A stretch of DNA of 64,000 nucleotides from Gnetum montanum (lineage: Eukaryota > Streptophyta > Gnetopsida > Gnetales > Gnetaceae). Under the pieces are notes generated by a model, which had not been told where the DNA came from, made no database searches, and worked only from the letters and a program-made list of their open reading frames with translations. Within the stretch, counting starts at the first letter, position 1; each line of letters starts with the position of its first letter. The stretch is taken from positions 423,229 to 487,228 of the forward strand of contig MNCI01029688.1 in the NCBI GenBank assembly GCA_015680685.1, in the 5' to 3' direction. Positions 59,298 through 64,000 of the stretch are shown here, piece by piece. The position numbers were made by a program, and so were the translations under genes.

Positions 59298-59811
59298 TGT
59301 GACATCCCATTCCCGGATGTCATAAAAATATGAATGCCTAATTTATTATATTTTTCATGGATAACATATGAAAAATATTATAAACACTTAAATAATGAAT
59401 TAAATAAAAAATAAATAATTGATACTAAATAATTAAGCAAGGAAAGAAAAATGGAAAAAATTTATTAATGGAAGAGAGTACTGTAACTCCCTTTTGCATT
59501 GTCTTCCTATGCCACTTAAGCCTTAGAGGCAATCTAGCACTGCCACCATGGTTAGGCCTATAACCTAGCCAGAAGGGTGGGCCAGTCCCTTTCCTATCCA
59601 ACTTCACCTAACTCCCATTACTCACCTCTCCAGGCTTCACAACTCCATGCTAGCATGACCTCTAACCCTAGCCTTAAATAGAATAGGTCAAACCCTTTCC
59701 CAAGGGGTACATGAATAGTCATAACTCCTCATAATGAGGTACCCATTCATTAGAAGGTTAATTACATTATTTAAAATTTTTTCCATGCTAAACAAGGGAT
59801 GGGATGTTACA
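59298..59811 (-). repeat. Element D 5' LTR (514 bp)
   Basis: Same length and nearly the same sequence as 50148-50661; terminal inverted words TGTGACAT/ATGTTACA. Confidence 0.95.
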
Positions 59812-59958
59812 GTTTTCTTATTTTATAGCCTTGGATGACCTTATTTGCACTAGAATATAATGTATTTTCATGAGTTTATAGCATTTTTAGCATGATTTAT
59901 TAAATTTTTTACCCAAGTGCCACTTAATATACTTTTGGTTGAAATGCAAGATCAAAGT

Positions 59959-61030
59959 ATGAGTACCTAGGAGATGATTAGTCTACCTTTGAGCCTAAAT
60001 GGACCTCATGGTGATGTAAAATAGTATACTAACCCTAATTGCCTATATCTTAAGCTTGAGAGCCTTGTCAACTACATAGCCTTAATAGAAAAACCTCTAG
60101 AGTGGCTTGAAAACCTAGTCAAAACCCTTGACTTAGAGTCATGTGACATAACTGAAGACTCTCTAGTTGAGGTTCCTATCACAACACATAGTGGTAAGGA
60201 GAAAAGCCTTAAACTAAGTTCCTCATTATAACCTCAATAGACTCAAGACATCACCAAAGTCCTACAAGGTAGCATTAAGGCCTTTCCTTGGTCATATGAA
60301 GACATGCTAGGATTAAACCCATGCTTAGTACAACATAACATCATACTAAATCCTAGCATTAGAATAATTAATCAAAAAAGTACATAAGATAAGTTCTAAT
60401 TTATCCTTGGCAGTTTGTGATGAGATCTCAAAGCTCTATCGAGTTGGTTTCATTAGGGTTGTTGAGTATGCAAAATGGATTTCTAATATAGTGGTAGTTC
60501 CTATGAAAAATGGGAGTATCCATATTTGAATTGATTTTTGAGATCTAAATAAAGAAACTATTAAGGATGACTTCCCATTTTCTAGTATTGATCAACTCAT
60601 CAATACTAGGGCTAGGCATGCCTTATTGTCCTTTATGGATGGGTTCTCAGGATACAACCAAATTAGGATTAACCCAGAGCACCAACTTAGCATGACCTTC
60701 ATGACCCCTTGGGGTGTTATTTTCTATACAATGATGTCATTTGGCCTTAAAAATGTAGGAGAAACCTATCAACATGCCATGACTTATATCTTTAGTGATT
60801 ACATGCTCGGTTTTCTTGACGATTACATGAATGGCATAGCCATTAAGTTCAAAGAGGCTAGTGACCATGCTAATGACCTAGACCTTATGCTTAAATAGTG
60901 CCTTAATTATGAGCTTAGGCTCAATCCTAAGAAGTATATTTTCAATGTTAAGATCAGCAAGATGTTTGGCTTTGTAGTATCTGAAGTAGGGATACATGTC
61001 ACTCCTAATAAGGTTAAGTTCATATCCAAA
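59959..61030 (+). pseudogene. Element B reverse transcriptase
   Basis: ATG 59959 follows an acceptor-like TGCAAG as in C (start ...NGPHG against IGPHGK). Motifs: FPWSYEDMLGLNPCLVQHNI, frameshifted fingers, then in the open frame 60626-60898 MSFMDGFSGYNQIRINPEHQ, MSFGLKNVGETYQHAM and FLDD (family YVDD) in YMLGFLDDYMNGIAIK; afterwards LNPKKYIFNVKISKMFGFVV. Typical Tat wording. Broken by frameshifts at 60370-60620 and a TAG at 60896. Confidence 0.85.
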
Positions 61031-61039
61031 TTAGTAATG

Positions 61040-61975
61040 CCCATCAACCTTAAGGAGCTTTGGGGATTGCAAGAAAAATTAAAATTTATTCATAGGGTTA
61101 TTACTAGGATTATAGATAAATTATAGTGCATGAAACACTTTCTTAAGAAAGGGGTTCATTATGAGTGGATGGCTCAATGCCAAGAGGCCTTTGAAAACCT
61201 TAAGTAAGAGTTGATACAACTACCAATAGTCTATTCTCCGTAAGAGGGTGGACCTTTTTACCTTTACCTGGCTATCTCTAACACATCCATTGCTTCTCTA
61301 ATCTATCAGAAATAAGATGATGAAGCAAAAATGCTAGTATACTATCTTAGCCATGCATTAGTTGCCTAAGAAACCTGATACATTGAAGTGGGGAAGTATT
61401 ATTTCATATTATTCTTTTCATTGAAGAAGTGGAGACACTACCTCTTCAAAAGCCAAGTTAATGTCATTTACAATGATAATGCGCTTAGAACCATAACAAT
61501 CAATATTTATGAGAGTAGCCACATTGCTTGATGGAAAGCCACAACTATGAAGTTTGACCTTCACTACATCTCTAAATCCTCAATGAAAGGTCAAGCTATA
61601 GTTTTTCAACTCACAATTTAACCTATTAATGACCAATTTCCCCAATGAGCATATCAATACTATTAGCCAAATGCTTGAGTTATGAGGTGATGATGCACTT
61701 TGATGGAGCTTCAATTGCCCATGGGGCTAGTTCTTTTGTTATCATAATGTTCCCATCTAGTCAAATCCAACATTTCACCTATCATTTTGAGTTCTTGTGT
61801 ACTAGAAACATGGTAGAGTACAATGGTTTGATTAGAGGAATGATGTTAGCTCATGACCTAGGAATTAGACACTTAGCAATTAAAGGTGATTCTTAACTTG
61901 TTTTTAACCAAGAAAAGAAATCTATGTGTGTAAAGCCAAACATTTACAATTGTACTATGACCTAGGGAGACAATT
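61040..61975 (+). pseudogene. Element B dual RNase H
   Basis: Linker INLKELWGLQEKLKFIHRVI and KKGVHYEWMAQCQEAFENLK lead into a decayed first RNase H (LYLAISNTSIASLIYQ, LVYYLSHALVA). A second RNase H follows at 61645-61975: MHFDGASIAHGASSFVI, MVEYNGLIRGMMLAHDLGI and LAIKGDS, with the catalytic Asp, Glu and Asp all present. The tandem arrangement matches A and the Tat lineage. Confidence 0.75.
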
Positions 61976-62079
61976 ATTACAATAGTTTGTCAATGTTTAC
62001 ATCTAGCATGTACCTTGAAATGACAATGTCATAGCTCTTAGTATGATGTTAGATGTGTTTATTAAGTTTCCCACCTTAA

Positions 62080-62585
62080 CCATGGACTACGATGTTCCTA
62101 TAATGCAAAACACTAAAGATACCTTTGTTGCCATCATTGATACTACTCCTACTAGAGAGTGATATGATAATATCAAGTTTTACCTTATGCATGGTGAGTC
62201 TTTGCAAGGTCTGATTACTACCTAAAAGTATGCTATATGAAAATGATTGATGTAATATGTCATCATAGATGATAACACTCTATGTCAATGGTCCTATGAT
62301 GGTATATTACTAACGTGCTTAGGGAACACTCAAGCTGGAACAATCTTAGAGGAAGTTCATGAGGGTGTTTGTGGAGGACATATAGGACTAAGAGCCATGG
62401 CTACTAAGATTAGGTGGTTAAGTTACTACTAGCTCCATATGGAAAGTGAATGCATGCAAAGGTTAAGTATTGTGACACATGCTAATGACATAGTAATCTC
62501 ATACATGTACCGCTAAAAGAGTTGCATACTATTTAGATCACTTGCTCATTTCAATGATGGGGGCTAGATATCATTTGACCTATAA
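62080..62585 (+). pseudogene. Element B integrase fragment
   Basis: Matches A from MDY.. through the zinc-finger region (VHEGVCGGHIGLRAMATKI, THAND) to the start of the core near 62580. There the sequence switches to the minisatellite unit GACCTTAAACTAGAAACA, so the DDE core and C-terminus are deleted. Confidence 0.7.
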
Positions 62586-62605
62586 CACCCAATTCTTTCA
62601 TAGGA

Positions 62606-62640
62606 CCCACCACGACCTTAAACTAGAAACATTGGTGATC
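62606..62640 (+). repeat. Single CTTAAACTAGC unit, element B, at the integrase deletion point
   Basis: CCACCACGACCTTAAACTAG, corresponding to the array after integrase in A (8686-8815). Confidence 0.6.
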
Positions 62641-63553
62641 AGGTTAGGGTAGATTCATTTTATTCTCCATGTCACCTATATATGCATTGTAACATTGTAA
62701 CATGCTTTGTCTGCTTGGTTTTCTTATCTTCTTGGAGTTATGTTTGTAAGATGAAAGCTAGAATTGTTGCAAGGGTGTAACTCATTATAGTGGAAAATCA
62801 CCACATGACCTCAATGTGCAAGATTCAGTGAGTTTTTCCTACTATGTCAAGAGTACATGTATCATTTCTTGCCCTCTAACACCACTTCCTCATCCCAACC
62901 CATAGCCTAATTATAACTTTCCCTATAATAAGCAATGATGTTGGCCTAAGTTTTCCACTCCTGCATTATAGCCATATAATATATGTTTAGCATGCTTCAT
63001 CCTCAAGTCCACTTGAAAGTAACACAATTCATTTAGTGGAAAAAATATTGAATCCATTGAACGAACACATCTCATTCAATGGGATAAATCTCTAGTTTGT
63101 TCAGTGTAATGCAATTTACTTAATGGAAAAACTATGTCAAACTGGCCCTAGCAATGAAACATAATGAAGTTTCACCCCACAAGAATGGGGGAGGGGNAAA
63201 GTTCCAACAAGATAAATGGCTAGAAAGCCTTGAATCCCAATGGCTGAAGAACTCTTGAACCAAAGTGATTGGTTCCTCAAATGGATTTTCCAAGTAACCA
63301 ACACTTAAAAATATGTTAGTACTATTTTATAGCCATGCATAAAACATTTGGAATGCATCGTTAGCCTCCATGATCATCTTCCTAGCTATCATAATCATTC
63401 CTTCATCATATCTAAATCCCATCATCACAAGCACTCTTTGACATGGTTCAATATGATTGGATCAAGTGCAGAGAGGGGATGTTGGTGATGGACCTATAAT
63501 GGTGTTTTGCATTCTTTGTTCATGCCTCTCAAGTCAATCTTCTAGATACCAAC
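62641..63553 (+). other. Element B 3' non-coding tail
   Basis: No gene. Follows A 8820-9718 throughout (TTCTTATCTTCTTGGAGTTA, GTAACTCATTATAG, ACACAATTCATTTAGTGG and the GTTTTGCATTCTTTGTTCAT zone before the PPT). Confidence 0.6.
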
Positions 63554-63562
63554 AAAGAGGGA
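63554..63562 (+). promoter_or_regulatory. Polypurine tract of element B
   Basis: AAAGAGGGA four bases before the 3' LTR start. Confidence 0.7.
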
Positions 63563-63566
63563 CCAA

Positions 63567-64000
63567 TGAAAAACCATCAAATTTTCATGTTGAAATCTTT
63601 GTAATCCCATCCCATGAAATCCAAGGTAATTCTTTATTGTAAATGTGAAGGTTGTAACCATAAAGGGAAAATCTCACATGTTTCATTCTTTTGGGACTGA
63701 AAAATGCTTCATAAGTAATCAAAGACTCATTCCCCAAATTAAAAAAGTAATCTAGCATCTATATTTGAGCTTGGGGAAGTCAAAACTACCTTTTTGAATG
63801 CCAAAAATGGAAATTTAATGGGTTTTATGGGGGGTATACGTTTCTCTATGTCGACACACCCCCTGCAAGGAGTACGAAATCTAGGAGACTTTAAGGCAAG
63901 CGTGGAGGAATGCAAGGGAAGTAAAACTCATCTATCCCCAATATGGAAAGTGTGGTGATCAAACTTGGAGGGGTTGACCTTCACCCCTAGCATTAACCTC
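63567..64000 (+). repeat. Element B 3' LTR, cut by window end
   Basis: Starts TGAAAAACCATC; the visible 434 bases pair with 12399-12850. The rest lies outside the window. Confidence 0.85.

Larger units (their letters stand above)
50148..59811 (-). mobile_element. Element D: chromovirus-type Ty3/gypsy retrotransposon with extra leader cargo
   Basis: 9664 bp, two LTRs of identical length (514 bp), PBS and PPT in place on the minus strand. Gag-Pol runs from ATG 55408 down to a TGA at 50844, with zinc knuckle, protease, RT, RNase H, integrase and a C-terminal chromodomain. Between the 5' LTR and gag there are about 3.9 kb of extra sequence holding a plus-strand intron-containing gene, GC-rich tandem repeats and a 5S-derived fragment. 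Gag-Pol has stops and a duplication in protease, so it is inactive. Confidence 0.9.
12399..64000 (+). mobile_element. Element B: Tat-like Ty3/gypsy element, with C and D nested inside
   Basis: 5' LTR 12399-13594 continues at 39337-39584 after the C insertion. Then come PBS 39591-39606, gag 40635-42446, protease 43034-43350, minisatellite, antisense gene 44689-45745, ~190-bp array 47925-49640, minisatellite, insertion D 50148-59811, RT 59959-60898 and on, dual RNase H to 61975, integrase fragment to about 62585, PPT 63554-63562, and the 3' LTR from 63567 running off the window. Removing C and D leaves about 16 kb visible. B is dead (many stops; integrase core missing). Confidence 0.85.

Overview
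This is a gene-poor, repeat-dominated stretch of a land-plant nuclear genome, most likely a seed plant with a large genome. Evidence: plant-type Ty3/gypsy lineages (Tat-like, Athila-like and a chromodomain-bearing chromovirus), a cyclophilin fragment, a 5S-rRNA-derived piece, short GT-AG introns, and wholesale decay of coding frames mainly through TAG/TAA stops where CAG/CAA/TGG is expected, as methylated retroelement DNA decays. I cannot name the species.

Layout. 1-2570: a truncated cyclophilin fragment, a short degenerate tandem repeat, then anonymous sequence. 2570-5544: element E, minus strand, an Athila-like gag plus one LTR. 5545-11007: element A, plus strand, a Tat-like remnant (antisense-gene piece, dual RNase H, integrase, 3' LTR with an assembly gap). 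11008-12398: flank with a roughly 70-bp spaced repeat. 12399 to beyond 64000: element B, plus strand, same family as A. Element C (13595-39331, TSD ATGAT) is inserted in B's 5' LTR. Element N (22130-30200, TSD ACTAT, minus strand, Athila-like) is inserted in turn in an antisense gene inside C. Element D (50148-59811, minus strand, 514-bp LTRs) is a chromovirus inserted in B just upstream of B's RT. The stack is therefore N in C in B, plus D in B, with boundaries placed from LTR ends, PBS, PPT and target-site duplications.

What stands out. (1) The Tat-like family (A, B, C) carries an intron-containing gene on the opposite strand; in B and C it lies between protease and reverse transcriptase, not downstream of integrase where I would expect a Tat antisense ORF. 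(2) A 31-33 bp minisatellite containing CTTAAACTAGC sits at module boundaries of these elements (gag-pro / antisense gene / RT / 3' end). (3) In C a perfect-looking splice donor just after the PBS and three acceptor-plus-ATG sites suggest separately spliced messages. (4) Element D carries, between its 5' LTR and gag and antisense to it, a five-exon gene of unknown function with a Gln-rich middle and a predicted coiled-coil tail, plus a fragment matching the internal promoter region of 5S rRNA. (5) B holds an array of about ten ~190-bp units. No intact protein-coding gene was found; every coding region is broken.
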